Below are positions 48,097 to 59,186 of a stretch of 64,000 nt of DNA, piece after piece. The notes beneath the pieces were generated by a model that made no database searches, had not been told where the DNA came from, and saw nothing but the letters and a program-made list of their open reading frames with translations. The stretch is from Lamellibrachia satsuma. Lineage: Eukaryota > Annelida > Polychaeta > Sabellida > Siboglinidae. Position numbers and translations under genes: made by a program. Location: positions 979,501 to 1,043,500 of the forward strand of contig BSQZ01000028.1 in the NCBI GenBank assembly GCA_033239005.1, given 5' to 3'. Numbering within the stretch: position 1 is the first letter of the stretch; each line of letters begins with the position of its first letter.

Positions 48097-48759
48097 CTCC
48101 AGTCTTTCCGTCTACAAAGCATGTCTTGGGCTGAGAGAATTTGCACATGACCACAAATAAAGCAAACTATGCATCCGTTCTCTTGACATAAACTACAAAT
48201 AAATTCTGTTCACTTTCAATTATGCAACATTAATTGCATCACAAATGTGTGCATCATGTTAGTGTCATACACAAAAATATCACAGAATAAGCAGGCAATA
48301 ATAAAGGTGTTTTCACAGAATTCCCGTTTTCCCACCAGTTTTGTCATATTTGCACCATTGTGGATTCTCTTATTTTTCCTCTCTGCAGAGAGACAAGTCG
48401 AGTAGATCCAGTACGTCTTGGGATCAGATCACTCAGTTTTATTGCATCAAGTTGTGTCATTTTAAGTGTTTACAATTTAGGTAATTGTCCAACGAAGAAA
48501 ATCTTTTTCAGAAAAAGTACCATAATTGTTTTCTCACAATAAAACCATTAAATGTCCCAAACCCCTAAATATATTATATTGCAGAGCATTAAGGTTAGTA
48601 TAAACGCTCTTGTGTCAGTCAGACAGAACATAAATTGTTCCAAGGCATATATATAAATAACTGTTGTTTTATTTATTTGCATGTGGATAAGCAAAGCAAA
48701 TGCAATGCCTAACTTTTGCCTAAAAAAGGATTTTTTTGCAGCAAAATATAGGTAGTACG

Positions 48760-49216
48760 TACCCCATATTATACATACCCCATATTATACATACCTCATA
48801 TTATACATACCCCATATTATACATACCCCATATTATACATACCCCATATTATACATACCCCATATTATACATACCCCATATTATACATACCTCATATTAT
48901 ACATACCTCATATTATACATACCCCATATTATACATACCCCATATTATACATACCTCATATTATACATACCTCATATTATACATACCCCATATTATACAT
49001 ACCCCATATTATACATACCCCATATTGTACATACCTCATATTGTACATACCCCATATTGTATATACCCCATATTATATATACCCCATATTATACATACCC
49101 CATATTATACATACCTCATATTATACATACCCCATATTATACATACCTCATATTATACATACCCCATATTATACATACCCCATATTATACATACCCCATA
49201 TTATACATACCCCATA
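48760..49216. repeat. 16-bp minisatellite, about 28 copies
   Basis: The unit is ACCCCATATTATACAT, with CTCAT and TTGTAC variants. It is followed by AT-rich sequence and a (TAA)n/(TTA)n palindromic run at 49708-49785. Confidence 0.97.
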
Positions 49217-50654
49217 CACAGTATTATTATGTTATTATTTGTAACTCAAATAGTGTATCGGTGTGATTTACTCATTATCATTATTATTATTCCGTGTGAG
49301 CCAAACAGCAGCCGCAACCAAATTACAACACTTCTGGTGATTATATTAATTTATTTTCATTAATTATACCCATGTCTGCTGATTAGTAACTCGATAAGGC
49401 TCTGTAAATCAAATGAAATGATGGTTAAAAGACTGTAACCTGTTAGAACTTGGTCCCCATAGATTGGTAGTCTGCAGTTAATCCTCAGGGATAAACTAGG
49501 ATGGCAGTTGATTTAAATCAACTTGTATTGGTGGAGTTTACTTGTGTGCATTGCAACATGAGTAGGTCAAAACAATGTGTTGCAGAAATAAGATTAGCAT
49601 GACCAGAAATATAAAATAAACACCATTTCCATGTTCTTGCATGAAACAGTAGTACACATGTACTGTGTTAGAATATACAGTAGCTGTGAACCCATTCAAG
49701 AAATCTGTTTAATAATAATATTAGTAATAATATTATTAATAATAATAATATTATTAATAATAATAGTATTATTAATAATAAAATTTTTGTTGCACCTAAA
49801 TTGTCAGGGACATAAACTCAGAGGTGCAACAAACTACAACCGTTTAGCAAATCTTTAAATGGGATTTTATTTACTAAAGTTCTGGCTGACAATAGTATCA
49901 AAATTGCCAGCTACAAATCCTTTAAAACAGTATTGTTGTTGCAACATCACTATTTGTGTTCCAAGACTCCTGACTCGTACATTGGCTCTTGCATTATAAC
50001 CAAACATTGACGCACTTCCAAACACAGAAGGTGAATAAATTGATGATTCTTCCTAAGAGCTTTGAGTGATGCCTCTTCGCTCCTAGCTACGCTTAGTTTG
50101 GTGATTCAGGCTCGGTTTGACAGGCCAATTAGCTAAGCGTGGATGACAATGTCTCATCTCTGCTAGCAGTTGCCCTGCATTTCTCACTACACCCATATTT
50201 GATTAGTGGCGTCCTGCCCTCAAGGACAGCATTCATTTCAAATTCCAAATAATTAGTGTTGATGATCCGGAGCATTTGGCCACTGTTCTCTCCCTGCTGT
50301 GTAGTAATGACGCTGACTCTGGGCAGATAACTTGCTTTCCAATAATTAATTGGCTTATGCCATGTTTGCCTTTTGCAGCTTCCAGTATTCTCAATGTCTA
50401 ATGGTGGGTATGGCTGTTTGAGGGAAGTGGGTTAGGTAGATAAGCAAGGATCATTAGTCACCAAACTAAATCTATCTGAATGTCCAGATTTTGTAGTTGC
50501 TCTCACTGATAGCTGCCTTATTAGATGGTCAGTAAATGCATCCTGTATCCACTGATTTTAATGAATGTGGGAGTTACAATGTGAACTTGATGGGTCATTT
50601 TATGAACATGGAGTGATTGTGCAAAGAAGTACTTATTGTGGGAACATTACATTT

Positions 50655-51115
50655 TTGTATGAACATGAAATCATTCTAGTGACATGTAGTCATTATGGAA
50701 ATGTAGTCATTATGGACATATAGTCATTATGGACATGTAATCATTATGGACATGGAATCATAACGTGAACATGGAGTCATTATGGACATGTAGTCATAAT
50801 GGACATGATATGAACATGGAATCATAATATGGATATGGAGTCATAATATGAACGTGGAATCATTATGGACATGTTGTCATTATGGACATGGAGTCATAAT
50901 ATGAACATGGAATCATAATATGAACATGGAATCATAATATGAACATGGAGTCATTATGGACATGTAGTCATTATGGACATGGAGCTATAATATGAGCATG
51001 GAGTCATTATGGACATGTAGTCATTATGGACATGGAGCTATAATATGAGCATGGAGTCATTATGAACATGGAGTCATTATGAACATGGAGCTATAATATG
51101 AGCATGGAGTCACTT
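50655..51115. repeat. 17-19 bp irregular array (GTCATTATGGACATGGA)
   Basis: Units alternate GTCATTATGGACATG(T/G)A, ATCATAATATGAACATGGA and GCTATAATATGAGCATGGA. It lies 240 bp upstream of the first MTMR exon. Confidence 0.92.
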
Positions 51116-51261
51116 TGAAGTTTAACTAAAGTGTTTGTGTTGTTTTGTGCAGTGTTTCTGCTGGCCTGACCAGAAAAAAACATGCTCTTCTCTGCCGGTC
51201 ACAAGCAATTTTTTTTTTATTTTATATTCAACAAGCCACTCACTGACTAACTGGCATGGCA

Positions 51262-51311
51262 TGTTGGCTGGCGGGCTGGCTGGCTAGCTGGCTAGCTGGC
51301 TGGCTGGCTAT
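51262..51311. repeat. (GGCT)n microsatellite before the MTMR exon
   Basis: GGCTGGCTGGCTAGCTGGCT-type run ending about 45 bp upstream of the acceptor. Confidence 0.95.
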
Positions 51312-51354
51312 TTTTCCCTAAAATAATACCAGCATTTCTCTATCTGCCCACCAG

Positions 51355-51471
51355 GTAGACAATGTGCGGCTTGTGGATCGCTACAACACACGGAAGCCGA
51401 TTGTGGGCACCCTCTATCTGACGGCCACACATCTCATCTTTGTCGACCCGGCGGGCAAGAAGGAAACATGG
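51355..51471 (+). CDS. MTMR6: MTMR exon A (start of PH-GRAM)
   Basis: Acceptor CTGCCCACCAG, donor ACATGG|GTGAGT; 39 codons, phase 0 both sides. Residues VDNVRLVDRYNTRKPIVGTL continue to a GTLYLTATH core and end KKETW. The exon boundary before VDNV corresponds to the known junction after the short first coding exon. Confidence 0.95.
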
Positions 51472-54400
51472 GTGAGTCACATAACAGGTCACATGACATG
51501 TTACATGGGACGAGTATTGAATGGCTTACACATTGCAGCTAAGTTTGCAGCGGGTAGATCAATGTTTTATTTCTGGGTACATGTCATACGAATAAAGTCC
51601 CAGTGATTCTCAGTCGATGCCCTCTTTCAAGGATTTGGACATCAGTGACGGAAGGATCCCTGACATAGGAAGACAGAATCCAGTTTGTTTGGGCCATTTC
51701 CATTAATATTTTTTTTTAACAAAATTGTAGGATTTTACAAAAACACTGGTGACAAGACATAAATCAAAGCCTGTAATTTTCATGAAAACCACATTGTTAT
51801 TTTGTGCATAGTGTGGAATTGCTTAAGTGACTTTAATGGGGAAAATATTGCTTGTCTTTGCACTACTGTAAATGCCATGTCACTTGAATGGCAGCTATTA
51901 GTGCATGATTGTCAATGCACATGTCATTAAAGCCAATCTATCCAGCTCCAGTCATTTGTGTTTCGTGAATAATTGCCTAATTAAGTACAGATTACTTGCA
52001 TTATCCTGACATTGCTGCTACAGGAGCACTCCAGGACGAGGCACACCTGTACTTACTTTGTTACCAGGGGATTGTGGGATTGATCCAGGTCACATATATA
52101 CATGCATTATAGGGCTCTTCTATTCTACTAAAATTTTGGACTCTCGAGAAGCCAATGGCTTCTTTGTCCACTTGTCATCTGGGCCTTTGCCTTGCATAGC
52201 AGGCTTGTTAAGTCTTGTTAGATCTTGTTAAATCAAATAAAACTATGAATGTTGACTATTCCCATGTGTAGTTTTATTTCTGAATCTTGTAAACCTTACC
52301 AGACACATCTAACTTCTAACAACTGTGCATCACCAACTGTGCACCACCAACTGTGCACCACCAACTGTGCATCACCAACTGTGCATCACCAACTGTGCAT
52401 CACCAACTGTGCATCACCAACTGTGCATCACCAACTGTGCATCACCAACTGTGCATCACCAACTGTGCATCACCAACTGTGCATCACCAACTGTGCATCA
52501 CCAACTGTGTACCACCAACTGTGCATCACCAACTGTGCATCACCAACTGTGCATCACCAACTGTGCATCACCAACTGTGCCTCACCAACTGTGCACCACC
52601 AACTGTGCATCACCAACTGTGCATCACCAACTGTGCATCACCAACTGTGTACCACCAACTGTGCATCACGAACTGTGCATCACGAACTGTGCACCACCAA
52701 CTGTGTACCACTAACTGTGTACCACTAACTGTGTACCACCAACTGTGCATCAGCAACTGTGCATCACCAACTGTGCCTCACCAACTGTGCATCACCAACT
52801 GTGCATCACCAACTGTGCATCACCAACTGTGCATCACCAACTGTGCCTCACCAACTGTGCATCACCAACTGTGCATCACCAACTGTGTACCACCAACTGT
52901 GCATCATCAACTGTGCACCACCAACTGTGTACCACCAACTGTGCATCACCAACTGTGCATCACCAACTGTGCATCACCAACTGTGCCTCACCAACTGTGC
53001 ATCACCAACTGTGCATCACCAACTGTGTACCACCAACTGTGCATCATCAACTGTGCACCACCAACTGTGTACCACCAACTGTGCATCACCAACTATGCAT
53101 CACCAACTGTGCATCACCAACTGTGCATCACCAACTGTGTACCACCAACTGTGCATCACCAACTGTGTACCACCAACTGGTCAAACAATGGAAGTCCACA
53201 ACTGGACCAAGACAATATGAAACAAAGAACTGCTGTTTTCAGGAGATGTTTACAACTTAGACTAACTGGTTAACTTAGACTATATCTTGCACACAGTGGT
53301 CCACACTACCTGGTAATAACCAAAATCCATAAGACCTACAAACCAACCCATATGATTATCTACTTCTGCTGTCTTACAGTACAAGCTGAAAAGAAAAGAG
53401 TCATGTGTAAACCATAGGAGTTTGCATGTATGGAACAAGATGGGTAGACTTTGCAGAAAGTACTCTTTCCATGTAAGTGCAGCCTAGGAGAAGAAAGACC
53501 TCAATATGACTGCATTATGCATACATAGCCAACTTTGGAAGCTGATAATCAGTGATGTTTGACGTAATTATGGGTGGTTTTCAGTAATCATCTCTAAATC
53601 TGTGCACAGCGTAATTCATGCAAAATGGATTTGCCTGCAATTACCCATTGTAGACTGCGCGACTTTGGCGAGTTGGGTAAATTAGCCGCACCAAAGGAAG
53701 CAGAGTTATTGAGTTATTCATGCAGAATCCATCAAAGACAGCTATTTACATGTATATGCTAATATTGATAATTTCATGTAAATGTTCATTCAGACATGTA
53801 CCAGTTTCCAAGAATCTCATAAATAGACTTTCAGATTTCATTAATGAAATGGTCCACTTAAAAAGGTTGTCATCAATGGCAGTACCAGCTTTGTTGTAGG
53901 AAATGTTAAACATAAATCTAACTTTAAAGTTGCTTTTAAGTTTTCAAGTGGCGTTATTTGTCTGACAAGCCTCTATTTGTGCACATTCAGCATTGGCCTA
54001 AGGTGAATTTGTCAGGTGTACACCCAAGATAATTTATTTAATTTATTTATGGATATCTTATTTATTTAAGGATATCTGCATTGGCCTAAGGTGGATTTGT
54101 CAGGTGTACACCCAAGATAGTTTATTTATTTATTTAATTTTTTTAAGGATATCTGCTATAAAAGATGACTGCATGCAATATATGTGTGTGGAGAATAATA
54201 ACACATGATGCAGATGTGTGCTGTGGTCCTGTTCTGTGTGCCAAATATTTCTTTTAATCCCAAATTCGAGACAGAAATTGGCCAATTTCCTGCCATCAAC
54301 TGCTATCACTGCATGACTAATTAATTTCTGATGGCTGCATACCGGGCCAGACAGTCAACAAGCAAATATTTGATTAGTTGAGGCACCATGATTAATTATT

Positions 54401-57400
54401 GAAGACAGACATGTTTTATTGTTAATTCTTTGTCCAGAAGCATGACAGCATTATGTACAATCAGCTGACATGGTTGGGGTCAGTGGTCTATTTAGTCACC
54501 CGGAAGAAGGGAATGAATCTCAGAAAGGGGGCCAAGAGTTTATGAAGGGATTTTTAGTTGAGGAAGAATTCAAATTCAATATAGAAAAAATTCTTATCCC
54601 TAAGCTAAGGGTTTGTGCGTGGCCCAATCCTTCCATATATGCCACTGGTTTGGGTCTATTTTGTAGTTATCTAATGAACCTATAGCTCTGTGCAGTTACA
54701 AGCTATGGTTTGATACTTTGTTGTGTCAACTCGTAAGAACACAAGGATGTTGACATAATCTCATGAAAATTTATTCTGCTTTGAATTGTGCAAAAGATTT
54801 TACAGCTGTCAAGTTTTGATGAACTAAGCTTACTTGGTTATATTGAGTGAGTTCCTTGAATCATAATGGTCCTCCATATTTTTATTTCTTGGATAACAAT
54901 CTTAATTTCCTCTTTTTCCAAGCCTGTGTCATGTTTCAGGATGTCAGTGTATATGAGTGCAGGTTTCCCTGGTTTCCTTACTCCATGTTTTGGTGATCAG
55001 TGTAGTAATCAAGACTTTGGCTAAATCTCGCCAACGGAGAAATATTCTATTAAATGCCTAGATTGTATACCATGTTTCTTTGTATTTGTGATTTTACTTA
55101 CATATTCTGTTTGCAGTCTAGTTGGTGCGTGCGGTTACTTAGTAACTTCCGCCTTTCTGTACTGTCTCTGGCTGCGTTCTCTGCCGCCTTCCAAGAACTC
55201 CTCCCAGTTGGTTTTGCTTTACAACAGCAGTCCTTCTCCGTGCTGATTCTTGCCGTTCCCAGGTTAATGCTATGTTTGTGTTGTTATTCCCATCTCTGCT
55301 ACGTGGGTGGCTGATTTGTATCTTTGTGTACGCATTAAAATGTTCATGTTTGACCCAAGTTCACCGCATGTGTCCTGTAACCAAGGCACTTATCTCCTGC
55401 TTATACTGAGTGACTGGCTGATTAAGCTAGAGTGACTGCTTGAGCAATTTGAAAGCAGCACTTTGCTCAAACATTAGTGATGCTTTTACAGCCATGGTGA
55501 CCTCAGGTGCAAATGTTAGTCAGGTCTTATATTTGTTATTAATTGGTTTGTGGATCCGACGACCCGATATTTTTTCAGTAAAAAAACAAAAACAAAACTT
55601 CTTTATGTTTTCATCGTGTCGTATTTTAACATGAAACATTTGGTTATTGTGCTAAAATTCGGTAATATTATAATGTTTTCATTCATGTTGTTAAGTCTCC
55701 CATTTTCAGCTAGACACAATGGTTGACTAAATGGGTGTAGTATTTGCAGGAGATGCTTTAAATATGTTATATTATATTTGAAAGTGACACATTAAATTCG
55801 TGTTATGTTTGCAGGTGCTACCTTAAGTGTTTGTTATGTTTGAAGGTGATGCATTAAGTGTTTGTTATGTTTGCAGGTGATGCATTGAGTGTTAGTTATG
55901 TTTGCAGGTGATACATTGAGTGTTAGTTATGTTTGCAGGTGATGCATTGAGTGTTTGTTATGTCTGCAGGTGCTACACATGCACATCTCGTGTGCAGACA
56001 AGCTCCCCTTGACCACCTCCGGCTGCCCACTCCAGATCCGCTGCAAGAACTTCCTAAACATCACATTTGTCTTCCCACGGGAGCGCGACTGTCACGACAT
56101 CCTTACTTCTCTGCAGACACTTTACCAGCCAGGTAGGTCCACTACCAGCCAGGTGGGTCCTCTATCGGCCAGGTGGGTGCTCTACTGGCCAGGTGGGTCC
56201 TCTATCGGCCAGGTGGGTCCTCTATCGGCCAAGTGGGTGCTCTACCAGCCAAGTGGGTGCTCTACCGGCTAGGTGGCTGCTCTACCAACCAGGTGTGTCC
56301 TCTACCAGCCAGGTGTGTCTTCTACTGGCCTGGTGGGTTCTCTACCGGCTAGGTGGGTGCTCTACCAGCCAGGTATGTCCTCTACCAGCCAGGTGTGTCT
56401 TTTACTGGCCAGGTAGGTCCTCTATCAGCCAGGTGGGTCCTCTATCGGCCAGGTGGGTGCTCTACCAGCCAGGTGGGTCCTCTACCGGCCAGGTGGGTGC
56501 TCTACCAGCCAAGTTGGTCCGCTACCGGCCAGGTGGGTGCTCTGCCAGCCAGGTGGGTGCTCAACCGGCCAGGTGGGTCCTCTACCGGCCAGGTGGGTAC
56601 TCTACCAGCCAGGTGTGTCCTCTACTGGCCTGGTGTGTCTTCTACTGGCCAGGTGGGTCCTCTGTCGGCCAGGTTTGTCTTCTACTGGCCAGGTGGGTCC
56701 TCTACCAGCTAGGTGGGTGCTCTACCAGCCAGGTATGTCCTGTACCAGCAAGATGTGTCTTCTACTGGCCAGGTGGGTCCTCTATCAGCCAGGTGGGTCC
56801 TCTATAGGCCAGGTGGGTGCTCTACCAGCCAGGTGGGTCCTCTACCAGCCATGTGGGTGCTTTACCAGCCAGGTGTGTCCTCTACCGGCCAGGTGGGTCC
56901 TCTACCGGCCATGTGGGTGCTTTACCAGCCAGGTGTGTCCTCTACCGGCATGGTGTGTCTTCTACTGGCCAGGTGGGTGCTCTTCCAGCCAGTTATGTCC
57001 TCTACCAGCCAGGTGTGTCTTCTACTGGCCAGGTGGGTCCTATATCAGCCAGGTGGGTCCTCTATCAGCCAGGTGGGTGCTCTACCAGCCAGGTGGGCCC
57101 TCTACCGACTAGGTGGGTGTGTCTTCTACTGGCCAGGTGGGTGCTCTACCAGCCAGGTATGTCCTCTACCAGCCAGGTGTGTCTTCTACTGGATAGGTTG
57201 GTCCTCTATCAGCCAGGTGGGTCCTCTACCGGCCAGGTGGATGCTCTGCCAGCCAGGTGGGTGTTCAGCTGGCCAGGTGGGTCCTCTACCAGCCAGGTGG
57301 GTCCTCTACCAGCCAGGTTTGTCCTCTACCGGCCTGGTGTGTCTTCTACTGGCCAGGTGGGTCCTCTATCCTCCAGGTGGGTCCTCTATCGACCTGTAGG

Positions 57401-59186
57401 GTCCACTACCGGCTAGGCTGGTCCTCTACCAGACAGGTGGGTCCTCTACGAGCCAGGTGGGTCCTCCACCAGCCAAGTGAGTCATCTACCAGCCAAGTGG
57501 GTCCTCTACCAACCAGGTGGGTCCTCTACCAACCAGGTGGGTCCTCTACCAGCCAGGTGGGTCCATCAGGGGATGAAATATGTAAGTGTATAAAATAAAT
57601 TACAAAGAGAATTAGGGTAAATTACCTTATATCAATTCCAGTTCCAATTGCATGCCAAATACAAATTCCAATTACATGTCAAAAATACCAATTCCAATTA
57701 TCAATTCTATATCAAAATATAAATATCTGAACAGAGCAACCATAGACATACTCAACGCCCCAAAATAACATCTGTTTTAGAGCAGCTTTATTTAATTTCT
57801 GCATATTTTATTGATTATTTGTATCAAATGATTTGAGTTAAAATTTACATTATGTAATTGAAAAGTAATTTAAAAGTAATTAAAAATACCAATCACATTT
57901 TCACCAGTTCCAATTCCAAATACTTTTAAAAACAAAACACCAATTCCAATTACGATACCAGAGTTGGAATTGGCATTTCAATTCCAGTTACAATGTAACT
58001 GACCTCAGGTCTTTTTATTAATTATTAATGTAACATTTTTGTTTTATAATTTACAAAACAAAAATGTGACATTAATAACTAAAACAGGCCTGTTCAAATG
58101 TGCATCAACCAGTTTGTATGTGCCTGGAGGAATGGCTTTCTTTTAACTTACCATATTCGACGTAATAAGCATACAGTACGCTTGAAAAAAAACTGTCATG
58201 GAAACATGTTACGGAATCTGTTCCTATAAGTGTGCACCAACATTAATTAATTAGACAATAAACTAACTGTACTATTGGTGTCATTTGATGAGTAGTGTAG
58301 AACAACTGAGAATGCCAACTGTTTAACACCAGATGGCGAAATTTTTCAGTTGTTCTGTACTAGTCAAATTACAACAATTATGGACCCTGCTAATTAGGCT
58401 TCAGTATGTAACTGGAGGCATGTATTAATTAGGCTCTAGTATGTAACTGGAGGCTTGTATCAATTAGGCTCCAGTATGTAACTGGAGGCATGTATCAATT
58501 AGGCTCTAGTATATAACTGGAGGCATGTATCAATTAGGCTTCAGTATGTAACTGGAGGCATGTATCAATTAGGCTCCAGTATGTAACTGGAGGCATGTAT
58601 CAATTAGGCTCCAGTATGTAACTGGAGGCATGTATCAATTAGGCTCCAGTATGTAACTGGAGGCATGTATCAATTAGGCTCCAGTATGTAACTGGAGGCA
58701 TGTATTAATTAGGCTCTAGTATGTAACTGGAGGCATGTATCAATTAGGCTCTAGTATGTAACTGGAGGCATGTATTAATTAGGCTCTAGTATGTAACTGG
58801 AGGCATGTATTAATTAGGCTTTAGTATGTAACTGGAGGCATGTATCAATTAGGCTCTAGTATGTAACTGGAGGCATCTATCAATTAGGCTCTAGTATGTA
58901 ACTGGAGGCATGTATCAATTAGGCTCTAGTATGTAACTGGAGGCATCTATCAATTAGGCTCTAGTATGTAACTGGAGGCATGTATTAATTAGGCTCTAGT
59001 ATGTAACTGGAGGCATGTATGGTTGTTTCAGTAGAACTCGGTGAGTTGTATGCGTTTCACTACATCTCTCCGGACATTGCGAACCGCAAGCAAGGCTGGC
59101 ACCAGTTTGACCTGCAGTCTGAGTACCTTCGCATGGGAGTGTCCAGTGACAATTGGACACTGACCAACATCAACAGGGAATATGAA
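51355..59186 (+). CDS. MTMR6: Myotubularin-related protein (MTMR6/7/8 group), PH-GRAM exons; 3' part off window
   Basis: Member of the myotubularin lipid-phosphatase family, which in its active members removes the D3 phosphate of PI3P and PI(3,5)P2 on endosomal membranes. Exons 51355-51471, 55970-56132 and 59032-59186 join in frame (phases 0, 1, 0; 145 codons) and cover the N-terminal PH-GRAM domain and the linker to the phosphatase. Signatures: VRLVDRYNTRKP, GTLYLTATHLIFVD, KKETW, LTTSGCPLQIRCKNF, FPRERDCHDI, LYAFHY, GW..FDL..EYLRMGV, W.L...NREYE. The short first coding exon (MEHI...-like in vertebrates) was not located. The catalytic CX5R motif lies beyond 64000, so active versus pseudo-phosphatase cannot be judged. 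Vertebrate MTMR6, 7 and 8 are paralogues, so this is probably their pro-orthologue; the symbol follows synteny with NUP58. Confidence 0.93.
52138..52240 (+). mobile_element. CR1-like 3' tail only
   Basis: ACTCTCGAGAAGCCAATGGC...CCACTTGTCATCTGGGCC, ending in TCTTGTTAGATCTTGTTAAA. A severely 5'-truncated copy in the first MTMR intron seen here. The 14-bp array starts about 80 bp downstream. Confidence 0.8.
52322..53178. repeat. 14-bp minisatellite, about 61 copies
   Basis: The unit is CACCAACTGTGCAT, with GTGTAC, GTGCAC and GTGCCT variants. 14 bp times 3 gives open 14-residue-periodic frames in all plus phases; non-genic. It lies in the MTMR intron. Confidence 0.97.
53990..54155 (+). repeat. 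Two-copy direct repeat, about 85 bp
   Basis: GCATTGGCCTAAGGTGRATT...CAGGTGTACACCCAAGATA, followed by (TTTA)n and AAGGATATCTGC, occurs twice in tandem. The rest of 53180-55800 has no recognised feature. Confidence 0.8.
55815..55969 (+). repeat. Exactly 5 x 31-bp array repeating the 3' splice site of MTMR exon B
   Basis: Five units near GTGATGCATTGAGTGTTAGT plus TATGTTTGCAG run in register up to the exon start at 55970. Each ends in a TTTGCAG-type acceptor (one TTGAAG) and begins GTG, as the exon itself does (GTGCTACAC). The first unit even starts GTGCTACC. A further TTTGCAG precedes the array at 55814. Confidence 0.93.
55970..56132 (+). CDS. MTMR6: MTMR exon B (end of PH-GRAM)
   Basis: Acceptor TGTCTGCAG, donor CAGCCAG|GTAGGT; 54 codons plus one base. 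VLHMHISCADKLPLTTSGCP, then QIRCKNF and FPRERDCHDILTSLQTLYQP. It is flanked on both sides by arrays derived from its own splice sites. Confidence 0.95.
56133..57565 (+). repeat. 20-bp minisatellite repeating the 5' splice site of MTMR exon B, about 71 copies
   Basis: It starts at the donor GT. Units are near GTGGGTCCTCTACCAGCCAG with GTGTGTC, CTACTGGCC and CTATCGGCC variants. The unit end (TACCAGCCAG) equals the exon's last ten bases, so almost every unit recreates CCAG|GTGGGT or CCAG|GTGTGT. Few stops occur, giving 200-codon open frames with a 20-residue period. A disturbed unit lies near 57110. Confidence 0.97.
57570..58385. repeat. AATTCCAATT-rich patch and a 23-bp-arm hairpin
   Basis: 57630-57990 has many AATTCCAATT/CCAATTAC words in both orientations (hAT-subterminal-like). 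58023-58045 and 58055-58077 form an inverted repeat with one mismatch and a 9-nt loop. No coding signal. Confidence 0.6.
58391..59018 (+). repeat. 35-bp minisatellite, about 18 copies, up to the acceptor of MTMR exon C
   Basis: The unit is near AATTAGGCTCTAGTATGTAA plus CTGGAGGCATGTATC. The last unit runs directly into GTATGGTTGTTTCAG, the acceptor at 59031. ATTAAT/ATCAATT in each unit resembles branch-point context. Confidence 0.96.
59032..59186 (+). CDS. MTMR6: MTMR exon C (linker to phosphatase domain)
   Basis: Acceptor GTTGTTTCAG, donor TATGAA|GTGAGT. Two bases complete Val, then 51 codons: ELGELYAFHYISPDIANRKQ, GWHQFDLQSEYLRMGV and WTLTNINREYE. It ends in phase 0, with the next exon beyond the window. 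Confidence 0.95.

Noticed and set aside
52249..53273. 300-codon frames rich in THNCASPTVH-like repeats
   Set aside because: All plus frames are open because the 14-bp unit lacks stops; array artefact in an MTMR intron.
56067..57598. Frames of about 200-246 codons after MTMR exon B
   Set aside because: They are the 20-bp donor-derived array; the exon ends at the GT at 56133, where homology to myotubularins stops.
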